From Erpobdella octoculata (Eukaryota > Annelida > Clitellata > Hirudinida > Erpobdellidae): a stretch of DNA of 64,000 bases. This document shows positions 1-8,750 of this stretch, piece after piece. Position 1 is the first letter of the stretch; each line of letters begins with the position of its first letter. The notes beneath the pieces are model-generated. The model did no database searches. It had not been told where the DNA came from and was given only the letters and a program-made list of their open reading frames with translations. Where the stretch lies: contig OZ022247.1 in NCBI GenBank assembly GCA_963978895.1, positions 14,330,312-14,394,311 of the forward strand, given 5' to 3'. Made by a program: the position numbers and the translations under genes.

Positions 1-655
1 ACAATGCCCTCATCAACATATAAAGCAAGAAACAATTTTTTCATATTTCTTTCCACTATAAACAGACACGGATCAGCATCACTTTGTTTAAATCCGATCT
101 TCTTTAAAAAATTGCTAAACCGCGTGTTCCAACATCTGGGAGCCTGCTTAAGTCCGTACAAACTCTTTTTCAGTTTACACACTCTAGCAAAACCATCAGT
201 AAACCCTTCGGGCTGCTCCATATAGATTTCCTCTGGCAGATCACCATATAGGAATGCCGTTGAGACATCGAACTGCATCAGATGCATTCTTTCACTGGCT
301 GCAACGCTTAAAAAAGTTCTAACAGTTGTGTTTCTGACCACTGGACTGAAGGTCTCATCGTAATCAACTCCTTTCTTTTGAGCATAGCCTTTAATTACAA
401 GTCTTGCTTTGTAACGTTCGATGGAACCATTTGAATTAGTTTTGATTTTGTAGACCCACATGCATGGAATAGCCTTTTTCTTAGGAGGGAGATCCATAAG
501 TTGCCACGTCTGGTTTTCACAAAGCGATTGCATTTCATTTTTCATCGCTAGCTGCCATTCATTCTTCTGAACACTTTGAACTGCCTCCTCAAAGCTGGTA
601 GGTTCTGAAGAACTAAACATTTTTGCTGCTATCATCACATAGTCATCAAAACGAG
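1..655 (-). pseudogene. Copia-type reverse transcriptase fragment (runs off the left edge)
   Basis: Read on the minus strand this encodes the N-terminal half of a Ty1/Copia reverse transcriptase. Recognisable motifs are WVYKIKTNSNGSIERYKARL, FLYGDLPEEIYMEQPEGF and LYGLKQAPRCWN, in the usual order. At the window edge the catalytic box reads LYVDEG where the family has YVDD, so the second catalytic Asp is Glu. The frame is shifted relative to the upstream integrase frame near position 655-665. It belongs with the two neighbouring minus-strand pieces (635-1213 and 1405-1746) as one decayed element. The frame continues beyond position 1, so RNase H is not visible. Confidence 0.85.
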
Positions 656-1213
656 CAGGCCTCTTGATGCATCCACGTCATGCAACTGTATGTCTGAAGC
701 AGATGCATCCCTCTGTGTCAGTTCATCATCAATGGTAGGTATTTCCTCAGTCACAGCTCCCCTATTTTCAGTTATCTGATCGTCATCAGCATCAAACTCA
801 TCTTGATCAGATTTCAATGGCCAATTTGGAACTGTTGCAAGCATCCACGTCAATTTCTCTGACACTTCAGACTTTTCTTTCATGAAGTAGACAAAACGGA
901 AGCCACTGTAGTCATCCCTAAACAGAACAAAATAGCGATAATTTGAGAATAAATTACAAAATGGACCACAAACATCAGTGTGTATTCTTTCGCCTTGTTT
1001 TGTTGCTCGAACTCTGGTTCCAAACTTCAGGCGATGTGCTTTTCCGTTAAGACTGACATCTACGTTGAATTCTTGTTTTAAAATTGACTTCACATGTCTT
1101 TTGTTTTGATGAGCAAGCTTTTTGTTATATAGCTGAATCAAATTTTTGTCTTTTACAATATTTACTTCTTGTAACTTAGATGGTACAACTGTATCTGCAA
1201 TAAACCTGAACAA
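635..1213 (-). pseudogene. Copia GAG-pre-integrase and truncated integrase
   Basis: A 192-codon minus-strand frame. It holds the GAG-pre-integrase box (LYNKKLAHQNKRHVKSIL) and the start of the Copia integrase core (ERIHTDVCGPF, then YFVLFRDDYSGFRFVYFMKEKSE). The reading then jumps directly into the acidic linker that precedes reverse transcriptase, so most of the catalytic core, including the second Asp and the Glu, has been deleted. Just upstream (1176-1400) a shifted frame retains the protease-to-integrase spacer (VWYVSKLNRNLFSVLAAQN). The element is therefore inactive. Confidence 0.85.
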
Positions 1214-1404
1214 ACCACCATTTTTTTCTCAAGCACCAACAAGAACTTTCACATTGTCGATTTTGAAGAAACATCTTTTTTGTGTAGACACAAACATACT
1301 GTTTTTCTTCCTGTTTTGAGCTGCTAATACTGAAAACAAATTTCTGTTCAACTTTGAAACATACCACACGTTTTCATGTTTCACTTCGTAGTTCTTTTTA
1401 TCAA

Positions 1405-1746
1405 TCACTGCACTTTCCAGATATTCTTTAGTTTACCAACATGAGTAGCAGCTTCATCACCTTGACATATCTTGTAACTAAAGAACTGCATACAGAGATC
1501 ATAGGCTCTATCTTCATTTATTCCATCAAACAGCCTATGTAATTCCAACCAAACTTCTCTTGCACATGCATGGGAACGAACCTTTTCATAAGATTCTTTT
1601 GACATGCTGGTTGATAGAATTACCATTGCACTGCAGTCAGATTTCAGAAACTTGCTGTAGGTGGTTTGATATGCAGTTACTTCGGCTTCTGTTGAATCAT
1701 CACTCGGTTTATCTGGTTTTTTAAGTTTCCTTTCTACAACGTCCAT
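1405..1746 (-). pseudogene. Copia gag (UBN2-type) fragment
   Basis: 113 codons on the minus strand with the features of a Copia gag of the UBN2/retrotran_gag type: AREVWLELHRLFDG, then YDLCMQFFSYKICQGDEAATHVGKLK. Immediately downstream the reading enters the spacer before the integrase, so the zinc knuckle and protease are missing. This looks like an internal deletion between gag and pol. It is the 5' end of the decayed Copia element that runs off the left edge. Confidence 0.75.
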
Positions 1747-1770
1747 GACATCTGGTGTGCCGCGCAGTAG

Positions 1771-1917
1771 ATCGAAACTCTACATTTGCAGTTCAAACAA
1801 TTTGACTGGGAAGAATTCCATACCGAAGTTGAACGTATCAAAAAGGTTCTAATTAACAACAATTTAAGTAATCGAACCGTCGAAGCGTTGTGCAACATAA
1901 CAGGAGGAAAAAAATAA
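1771..1917 (+). pseudogene. possible Penelope-like RT fragment
   Basis: A plus-strand frame ending at 1917 reads KLYICSSNNFDWEEFHTEVE and RIKKVLINNNLSNRTVEALC. This resembles the stretch after the RT core in Penelope-like elements; the PLE at 15044-16982 has WCGFDVEVNKIRTTLINNN at the equivalent place. The fragment is short and the match is by eye only, so it could also belong to another element. Confidence 0.4.
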
Positions 1918-2369
1918 ACTGGAAGTACGTTGGTATTCCGGTCCGTACCATACAACGTGACAGCTGGAATTGTGATATTTTCATCATGCATATAATGAAA
2001 AACATTGATCAAGGAACCTCAACGAACGAAATCTTCAATCCCGACGAAATACAAGCCGCCATAAAAAAGGATTTACTGGAATCCTCGGAGGACATGTACG
2101 ATGATTGCTTGTACTGCAACAAGGCGGACGTGAACGATTTCTATGCCCAATGCAAAGACTGTCAGCATTGGGTACATGGGGTATGCACACAACTAAATCT
2201 ATTACCGGAACAATGGGCTGTCGAACAATTCCAATGTGAACTATGTCTGCACCTATTACAACTGTATGGGTTTTTTGAGAACAATTTAATTTTTTTTGCT
2301 AATGTCACTAAATTATTAAAAAACGAATTTATTTTTACTTTCTCTTTCTCGGTTTTTGAAGCGCATTAA
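1890..2369 (+). pseudogene. Ulp1-like (C48) protease C-terminus fused to a PHD finger, TE-derived fragment
   Basis: The frame has no ATG start (it opens at a GTG) and looks like the 3' end of a longer coding region. Near residue 25 it carries RDSWNCDIFIMHIMKNI, which matches the catalytic-Cys block of Ulp1/SENP C48 proteases (D-S-x-x-C-x-x-F). About 50 residues later comes a PHD-type zinc finger: CLYC, CKDC, WVHGVC and CELC, a complete Cys4-His-Cys3 set. Ulp1 proteases beside PHD fingers are common in large animal transposons. No catalytic His or Asp of the protease is visible upstream, so the gene is truncated at its 5' side. It is followed directly by a ~354-bp direct repeat. Confidence 0.6.
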
Positions 2370-2380
2370 ACGAAACGATA

Positions 2381-2761
2381 CGGAATTCGGTGTAGAAGGA
2401 AAACGGTCAATAGCGTCTGGCACCTAAAACACAGTTTTTATCAAATATTTATTCACGTATTTGAATTAAGCATATAATTTACAACTAAATTCCAAAAAAT
2501 TGGCTCTCGGACAAAATTATTTATATTTTTTTTCATATTTATTTCTGGTATTTTGAGGCCAATCGGGAAAATCGATGGGCCTCGGTTATTGCCGTATCAC
2601 GTCTAAAACATTTTTTTTTCAAATTTTTTTTTACATTTAGATTAAACACATAAATTACTATTGGAATCAATTAAATTTTTTGCTCGGAAAAATTTATTTA
2701 GTTTTACTTTCTAACTACAATGGAAATTCCGATGCGGAATTCGGTGTATAAGGGAAACGGT
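2381..2761. repeat. ~354-bp direct repeat (unit 1 and start of unit 2)
   Basis: The sequence CGGAATTCGGTGTA recurs at 2381 and 2735, and the sequence that follows (AACGGTCAATAGCGTCTGG, then GGGCCTCGGTTATTGCC) is repeated. Unit 2 was split by the LTR retrotransposon and continues at 8446. It lies straight after the Ulp1/PHD fragment and may be the 3' region of that element. Confidence 0.75.
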
Positions 2762-2877
2762 TGTAAGATGAAGATAATTCATCTTACGTATTTTTCATAG
2801 TATTTGTTTATTTTATTTTATTATGTGTGCATTTTATTAGGATTGGATATTTCGTAACAATAAGTCATATATATATG

Positions 2878-2924
<47 letters not shown>

Positions 2925-2982
2925 GTTTTTATATATATGTATGTGTGTATGTGTGTGCGTATTTACTAATTTTTTTATCTAG

Positions 2983-3023
<41 letters not shown>

Positions 3024-3357
3024 CTTTTTCCTGATTTTGATTGGTAAGAATGTAAATATTATTTTGTGTATGAATTTTGAGAAACTAGACAGTGTGTTAT
3101 AAAGTTGAGTGTTCGAGAAGAAAAATAAAAGTTTAAAGAGACGTGCTGCAGAGAGAAATTGGAATTTACAAAAGATTTGTTAGAACCGTGCGAAATTCTA
3201 CAAAGTGAGAGAATTCAGTTTTATTTGAGTCCAGTTAAAAGATTTATTTTTCAAGGGAGAATAATTAAGTTAAAATAAATTCGAGAAATATTGTGATATA
3301 AATAACTTCGACTTTAACGTTACGAATCGCTAGAAAGCATATTCCTCTACGTTTACA
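2762..3357 (+). repeat. 5' LTR (596 bp)
   Basis: Starts TGTAAGATGAA and ends CTCTACGTTTACA. The first 27 bases form a hairpin (GTAAGATGAA paired with TTCATCTTAC). The middle is (TA)n and (TG)n rich, and a possible polyadenylation signal AATAAA lies near 3123. Diverged relatives of this LTR occur at 14225-14310/18693-19045 and at 56273. Confidence 0.93.
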
Positions 3358-3358
3358 T

Positions 3359-3373
3359 TGGTGACCTCGACGT
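3359..3373 (+). promoter_or_regulatory. primer-binding site, tRNA-Trp-like
   Basis: TGGTGACCTCGACGT starts one base after the LTR. It differs at one position from TGGTGACCCCGACGT, the complement of the tRNA-Trp 3' end used by CsRn1-like Ty3/Gypsy elements. The tRNA assignment is inferred. Confidence 0.6.
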
Positions 3374-3455
3374 ATTTACGCATTTTCATACGTAAATATA
3401 TTTTTTCTGAAGTTGTTTGATCACAAGTGACCGAATTTTTTTTCGTTTGTACAAA

Positions 3456-6400
3456 ATGTCTGACGAGAAATTCATTGCGATGGGACAGGCTCTAGGCTAT
3501 TCCGGGGAAGATTTAAGGAATTACGTCAAAGAGTTAAAGGATGAAGAAAGAGTTAAGAGATTAGAAGAACGTGAAGAAAAAAAACAAGAACGGGAAGAGC
3601 GGGAACGGGAACGTGAACACGAAGAGAAGAAGACTCAAGAAGCTAAAGAAGAGCGGGAACGGGAACGTGAACACGAAGAGAAGAAGACTCAAGAAGCTAA
3701 AGAAGAGCGAGAACGGGAACGTGAGCACGAAGAGAAGAAGAATCAAGAAGCTAAAGAAGAACGAGAACGGGAACGGGAACACGAGTTGGAACTAAAAAAG
3801 CTGGAATTAGAGGCCCTAACGAAAAAAGAGCCAAAGGTAGAGGTAACAAAGATTCCTTATCCAAAGTTTTCTGAAGGTGATGACATCGACGCATTTTTGC
3901 TGAGATTTGAGTCATTGGCAAAAGCCAATGGTCACCCTCAGAAGGATTGGGGAATGCTTCTAGGGTCGTTGCTTAGTGCGAAGACTTTGGAAGTGTTTGG
4001 CCAACTTAGCGATAGTCAGATGCAGGACTACAGAACGGCAAAGGAGGCACTCCTTCGTCGTTTTGGGAAGTCAGCGGAAGACTATCGCATAATGTTTCGA
4101 GAGTCAAAGCCTGAACCGGAGGAGACCTGGGAACATTATCTAGTGCGGCTAGATAGCCACCTCAGGCGCTGGGTGGATCTAACGGGCAAACAAAACCTGT
4201 TGTTTTTGTTTCTGAAAGAGCAGTTTTTCGGAAAGTGCCCGGCGGAAATGGTCGAGTACTTGTTGGAGAAAGAGAGCAAAGATGTCAATGAGCTGTGCCT
4301 TTGGGTAAACAAGTACAGCCAAGCCCATCCAGAGAAGAGGTTGGCAAAATTGGACAGCAAAAGCAGGATTAGCGGAAATCGTGGTCAACCAGACTCTGAC
4401 TCAGGAATGGTTGGACCACGCTGTTACAATTGCAATAAGCTGGGCCATATGGCAAAGGATTGCCGTCAGGCTAGTTCAAAAATCACTGACCGTCAGGAAA
4501 ATAGAAGTGCAACGTGTAAGAACATAAACAGTACTTGTGCTGCAATGATTCTGGATGGCACGTTGGAAGAACTGGAGCTGAGCTGTGGTTGTAAGTTACC
4601 GGTCATTGCCGATGCCTGTCATCACAATGACGGAGAACTTAGCTTTGTATACGGATCGGTCAACGGGATACCGGTGAAGGCTTTAAGAGACACGGGCTGT
4701 ACTTCGGTAGTTGTAAAAAAAGCCTTGGTACATCCTGATCAAATGACGGGAAGATCTAGACGTTGCATTCTGATGGATGGAACAATCCGCGTCGTCCCTA
4801 CAGCTGTAGTTGAGATCAATACGGAGTACTTTAAAGGGACCACCGAAGTTGTCTGCATGGAAAATCTGATTTGCGACCTTATTTTAGGTAACGTAACCAA
4901 ACGTGGTGCTCCACCCTCGACCCCAGAAGTAGTGGGAGCAGTTGCTGTTACTCGGCTTCAATCTTCAAAAAAGAATGAACAAGAGAAACAATTAAAAACG
5001 CCACTTCTACAGGATTTATTGTCTTCCGAGGAATTCGAGAGAAGTCAAAAAAAGGATAGTTCATTGGCCAAATATTGGGAACAAGCCTATACAGATCATG
5101 ATCCAAACCAGTCAATTGGTTTTGTGGTCAAGAGAAACCTATTATACAGAAGATTCAATAAGGATCCTAATAGAGTTGTAAACCAACTAGTACTACCAGA
5201 AATGTGTATTAATAATGCGCTTTTACTAGCACATGATAGTGCTATGGGGGGCCATTTGGGTATCGAAAAAACCAAGAGTAGAATGTTGCAAGTATTTTGG
5301 TTTCCTGGTTTGGGTGCTCGGGTTACAAGATATTGTAAATCTTGTGAGGTTTGCCAAAAAACAATAGATAAAGGTCGAGTAAAACCGGCACCGCTAGGTC
5401 ATATGCCAATAATTCGAACTCCGTTCCAAAGAGTAGCAGTAGACCTTATAGGAGAAATTTTACCTCCATCAAAGAGAGGTCATAGGTGGATTCTCACATG
5501 TATGGACTATGCTACGAGATATCCAGAAGCAATTCCTCTAAAAAATATTAGGGCAGAAACAGTGGCTGAGGCCTTGGTCACTATATTCTCAAGAGTGGGA
5601 ATCCCTAGTGAAATTCTGAGCGATCAAGGCAGCCAATTTATGTCTAACGTACTCGCTGAAACCAGTCGGCTTTTGTCGATAAAACGGCTAACGACAACGC
5701 CATATCATCCAATGTGCAATGGCTTAATCGAAAAGTTTAACGGCACACTTAAAAAAATGTTAAAGAGAGTGTGCGCGGAACAGCCTCAAGAATGGGACAG
5801 ATTTATTGATCCATTACTTTTTGCATACAGGTCCACTAGACAAGACAGTCTTCAATTTGCGCCGTTTGAACTATTATATGGAAATAATGTTAGAGGTCCC
5901 CTTAACATTATGCGGGAATTACTAACAAAAACAGACGATCAGCAAGAGGTTAAAACTACCTACCAATATGTTTTGGACTTAAAAAATCGTCTAGCAGAAA
6001 CGTGTCAGATAGCGCACCAAGAACTGGAGAAGGCAAAAGAAATTCAGAAAAATCAGTATGATCGTTTCACAAAAAAGAGATTTCTTAAACCAGGCCAGAA
6101 AGTGTTGATCCTTAAACCTTCATCTAATAATAAGCTACTGATGCAATGGCAAGGTCCATTTGATGTACTAGAAAAGATGAATGAGGTAGATTACCGTATC
6201 AAACTTAAAAACAAAAGTAAGATTTATCACATTAACATGTTAAAGGAGTTCATTGAACGGGAACCAAAGGTTCCACGACGTGAACACGGTCACCAAAGAA
6301 AACCCGTGATAGGAGGAGCTATGATACTCGATGAAACTTCTGAAATAGAAGAAGGTGTTGACTTAGAACTACTGGAAAATCAAAATATTGAATCAGGACA

Positions 6401-7820
6401 GGATATTTTTGTGAATCCAAAGTTAAGTTGTGAGCAACAAGACAAGCTCCAAAAGCTCTTAAGCACATTCTCGGATATTTTTTCTTCGGTGCCCAGCATC
6501 ACACATCTTGGTGAACACGAAATGCACTTGACCTCTTTACAGCCTATTCGTCAAAAACCTTATCCCCTACCATTTGCGCTACGGGACAAACTAGACGAAG
6601 AAATTAATGAGATGCTTAAAGATGGGATCATAGAAGAATCCAGCTCCCCCTTCGTAGCTCCAGTAGTTATGGTTAAAAAAAATGATGGGGCCATGAGAGT
6701 TTGCTGTGATTACAGAAAGATTAATAAGGTTACAATATTGGATCCGGTGCCGCAAGAAAATACTGAGGATATATTAATGCAACTTGCAAATTGTAAATAT
6801 TTCTCAAAGTTTGATATGACAAAAGGTTATTGGCAGGTTCCCATGAGATCCGACGATAAAAAATTTACGGCGTTCGCGACTCATAGGGGCTTATACCAAT
6901 TTAATGTGATGCCTTTTGGGTTAGTAAATGCTCCGGCCACATTTTGTAAGATAATGAGAAAGCTGTTACATGGTTGTCCTAATGTACACAACTATCTTGA
7001 TGATGTGTTAATTCATACAGACACATGGGAAGCTCATCTAGAGGCACTTTCGGTATTCTTTAAAAAAGTGAGGGATGGTAACTTAAAAATTAAACCTTCA
7101 AAGTGTCACATAGGCTGTACAGAAATTGAATTTTTGGGGAACAAAATCAGTAGTCAAGGCGTAGAACCATCTGAAAGACTTATTGAAAGAATGGTAAGGT
7201 CACCAGTACCAAAAACTAAAAAACAGGTACGTTCCTTTTTGGGTTTGTTGGGCTACTATAGGAAATTTATTCCTCAATTTGCCGAAATTGCATCCCCTCT
7301 AACAGAACTAGTAAAGAAGGGTCTTCCAAATAAGGTAACATGGGGAGATATCCATCAGTCTTCTTTTGAGAGGTTAAAACATCATGTGTTAAGCAAACCA
7401 ATATTAAGAGTTCCTGAGTTAAACAAGGAATTTATTCTTCAAACAGATGCTTCAGATACAGGGATAGGAGCAGTACTCTTCCAACAATGGAGTGATGGTA
7501 AATATCCCACAATGTTCCTTAGTCGGCAACTACTACCAAGAGAAAGACGCTACGCCACAATTGAAAAGGAATGCTTGGCAATTGTATGGGCAATTCAGAA
7601 GTGTCGCAAGTTTTTATATGGCAGACCTTTTATATTGGAAACCGATCACGAGCCTCTTAAATACCTGAGCTCATCAACATATAGAAATGATCGCATCCTG
7701 CGGTGGGCCTTGGCTCTACAACCTTATAGGATTAAAGTAAATTACATCAGAGGCAAGGAAAACATCGGTGCTGACTTTCTTAGTCGTCAAGGCAGTGACG
7801 ATGAAGTCAAGAAACGCTGA
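3456..7820 (+). CDS. gag-pol: Gag-Pol polyprotein, integrase-before-RT (Gmr1-like)
   Basis: 1,454 codons from the ATG at 3456; the frame is open from 3417 but only through a TTG. Residues ~30-115 are a Glu/Arg-rich, coiled-coil-like segment made of three ~20-residue tandem repeats. A gag domain follows, then a CCHC zinc knuckle CYNCNKLGHMAKDC at 323. The protease active site LRDTGC has its Asp at 412. The integrase HHCC region spans about 593-635, and its D,D35E triad is D663, D723 and E759, followed by a C-terminal domain (QWQGPFDV). RT begins near 985, with YLDD at 1180-1183 and MPFGLVNAP before it. RNase H follows (TDASDTGIGAVLF, D1331; later ETDHEPLKYL) and ends the protein. Gag and pol share one frame with no frameshift. 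All catalytic residues are present, so the copy is potentially autonomous. Confidence 0.95.
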   Translation: MSDEKFIAMGQALGYSGEDLRNYVKELKDEERVKRLEEREEKKQEREEREREREHEEKKTQEAKEEREREREHEEKKTQEAKEEREREREHEEKKNQEAKEEREREREHELELKKLELEALTKKEPKVEVTKIPYPKFSEGDDIDAFLLRFESLAKANGHPQKDWGMLLGSLLSAKTLEVFGQLSDSQMQDYRTAKEALLRRFGKSAEDYRIMFRESKPEPEETWEHYLVRLDSHLRRWVDLTGKQNLLFLFLKEQFFGKCPAEMVEYLLEKESKDVNELCLWVNKYSQAHPEKRLAKLDSKSRISGNRGQPDSDSGMVGPRCYNCNKLGHMAKDCRQASSKITDRQENRSATCKNINSTCAAMILDGTLEELELSCGCKLPVIADACHHNDGELSFVYGSVNGIPVKALRDTGCTSVVVKKALVHPDQMTGRSRRCILMDGTIRVVPTAVVEINTEYFKGTTEVVCMENLICDLILGNVTKRGAPPSTPEVVGAVAVTRLQSSKKNEQEKQLKTPLLQDLLSSEEFERSQKKDSSLAKYWEQAYTDHDPNQSIGFVVKRNLLYRRFNKDPNRVVNQLVLPEMCINNALLLAHDSAMGGHLGIEKTKSRMLQVFWFPGLGARVTRYCKSCEVCQKTIDKGRVKPAPLGHMPIIRTPFQRVAVDLIGEILPPSKRGHRWILTCMDYATRYPEAIPLKNIRAETVAEALVTIFSRVGIPSEILSDQGSQFMSNVLAETSRLLSIKRLTTTPYHPMCNGLIEKFNGTLKKMLKRVCAEQPQEWDRFIDPLLFAYRSTRQDSLQFAPFELLYGNNVRGPLNIMRELLTKTDDQQEVKTTYQYVLDLKNRLAETCQIAHQELEKAKEIQKNQYDRFTKKRFLKPGQKVLILKPSSNNKLLMQWQGPFDVLEKMNEVDYRIKLKNKSKIYHINMLKEFIEREPKVPRREHGHQRKPVIGGAMILDETSEIEEGVDLELLENQNIESGQDIFVNPKLSCEQQDKLQKLLSTFSDIFSSVPSITHLGEHEMHLTSLQPIRQKPYPLPFALRDKLDEEINEMLKDGIIEESSSPFVAPVVMVKKNDGAMRVCCDYRKINKVTILDPVPQENTEDILMQLANCKYFSKFDMTKGYWQVPMRSDDKKFTAFATHRGLYQFNVMPFGLVNAPATFCKIMRKLLHGCPNVHNYLDDVLIHTDTWEAHLEALSVFFKKVRDGNLKIKPSKCHIGCTEIEFLGNKISSQGVEPSERLIERMVRSPVPKTKKQVRSFLGLLGYYRKFIPQFAEIASPLTELVKKGLPNKVTWGDIHQSSFERLKHHVLSKPILRVPELNKEFILQTDASDTGIGAVLFQQWSDGKYPTMFLSRQLLPRERRYATIEKECLAIVWAIQKCRKFLYGRPFILETDHEPLKYLSSSTYRNDRILRWALALQPYRIKVNYIRGKENIGADFLSRQGSDDEVKKR

Positions 7821-7837
7821 CGCGTTCTTTTTTTCGA

Positions 7838-7849
7838 AGAGGGGGGATA
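7838..7849 (+). promoter_or_regulatory. polypurine tract
   Basis: GAGGGGGGATA lies directly before the right LTR, the expected plus-strand primer for LTR retrotransposon replication. Confidence 0.75.
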
Positions 7850-7965
7850 TGTAAGATGAAGATAATTCATCTTACGTATTTTTCATAGTATTTGTTTATT
7901 TTATTTTATTATGTGTGCATTTTATTAGGATTGGATATTTCGTAACAATAAGTCATATATATATG

Positions 7966-8012
<47 letters not shown>

Positions 8013-8070
8013 GTTTTTATATATATGTATGTGTGTATGTGTGTGCGTATTTACTAATTTTTTTATCTAG

Positions 8071-8111
<41 letters not shown>

Positions 8112-8445
8112 CTTTTTCCTGATTTTGATTGGTAAGAATGTAAATATTATTTTGTGTATGAATTTTGAGAAACTAGACAGTGTGTTATAAAGTTGAGTGT
8201 TCGAGAAGAAAAATAAAAGTTTAAAGAGACGTGCTGCAGAGAGAAATTGGAATTTACAAAAGATTTGTTAGAACCGTGCGAAATTCTACAAAGTGAGAGA
8301 ATTCAGTTTTATTTGAGTCCAGTTAAAAGATTTATTTTTCAAGGGAGAATAATTAAGTTAAAATAAATTCGAGAAATATTGTGATATAAATAACTTCGAC
8401 TTTAACGTTACGAATCGCTAGAAAGCATATTCCTCTACGTTTACA
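7850..8445 (+). repeat. 3' LTR (596 bp)
   Basis: Same length and, by eye, the same sequence as the 5' LTR, including the microsatellite tracts that usually diverge first. Followed by the target duplication ACGGT. Confidence 0.93.
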
Positions 8446-8750
8446 ACGGTCAATAGCGTCTGGAACCTAAGACACAGTTTTTATAAAATATTTATTTACA
8501 AATTTGAATTTAGCATATAATTTACAACTAAATTACAAAAAAATTGGCGCTCGGAAAAAATTATTTATATTTTTCTTATTTTTATTTCCGGTGTTTTGAG
8601 GCCAATCGGAAAAATCGATGGGCCTCGGTTATTGCCGAATCACGCCTAAAACGTTATTTTTTTTTCAAATAGTTTTTTACATCTAGATTAAACACATAAA
8701 TTACTATTGGAATCAATTAAATTTTTTGCTCGGACAAATCTATTTTTGTC
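8446..8750. repeat. ~354-bp direct repeat, unit 2 continued after the LTR element
   Basis: The sequence resumes with ACGGTCAATAGCGTCTGG and follows unit 1 (2403-2700) almost base for base. This shows that the 5.7-kb LTR element was inserted within the second repeat unit. The pre-insertion site can be read from unit 1. Confidence 0.8.

Larger units (their letters stand above)
2762..8445 (+). mobile_element. Complete Gmr1-like Ty3/Gypsy LTR retrotransposon, young insertion
   Basis: A 5,684-bp element bounded by two 596-bp LTRs that appear identical when read base by base, TG...CA termini, and a 5-bp target duplication ACGGT (2757-2761 and 8446-8450). It has a primer-binding site just after the left LTR, a purine-rich GAGGGGGGATA just before the right LTR, and a single uninterrupted gag-pol frame. 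The domain order is Gag, protease, integrase, reverse transcriptase, RNase H, so integrase precedes RT as in Gmr1-like elements and unlike normal Ty3/Gypsy. Identical LTRs and the intact frame imply a very recent insertion. Confidence 0.93.

Noticed and set aside
3561..3795. ORFs on both strands overlapping the Gag Glu/Arg repeats
   Set aside because: They are shadows of the 60-bp tandem repeat in gag, low in complexity and without any domain.
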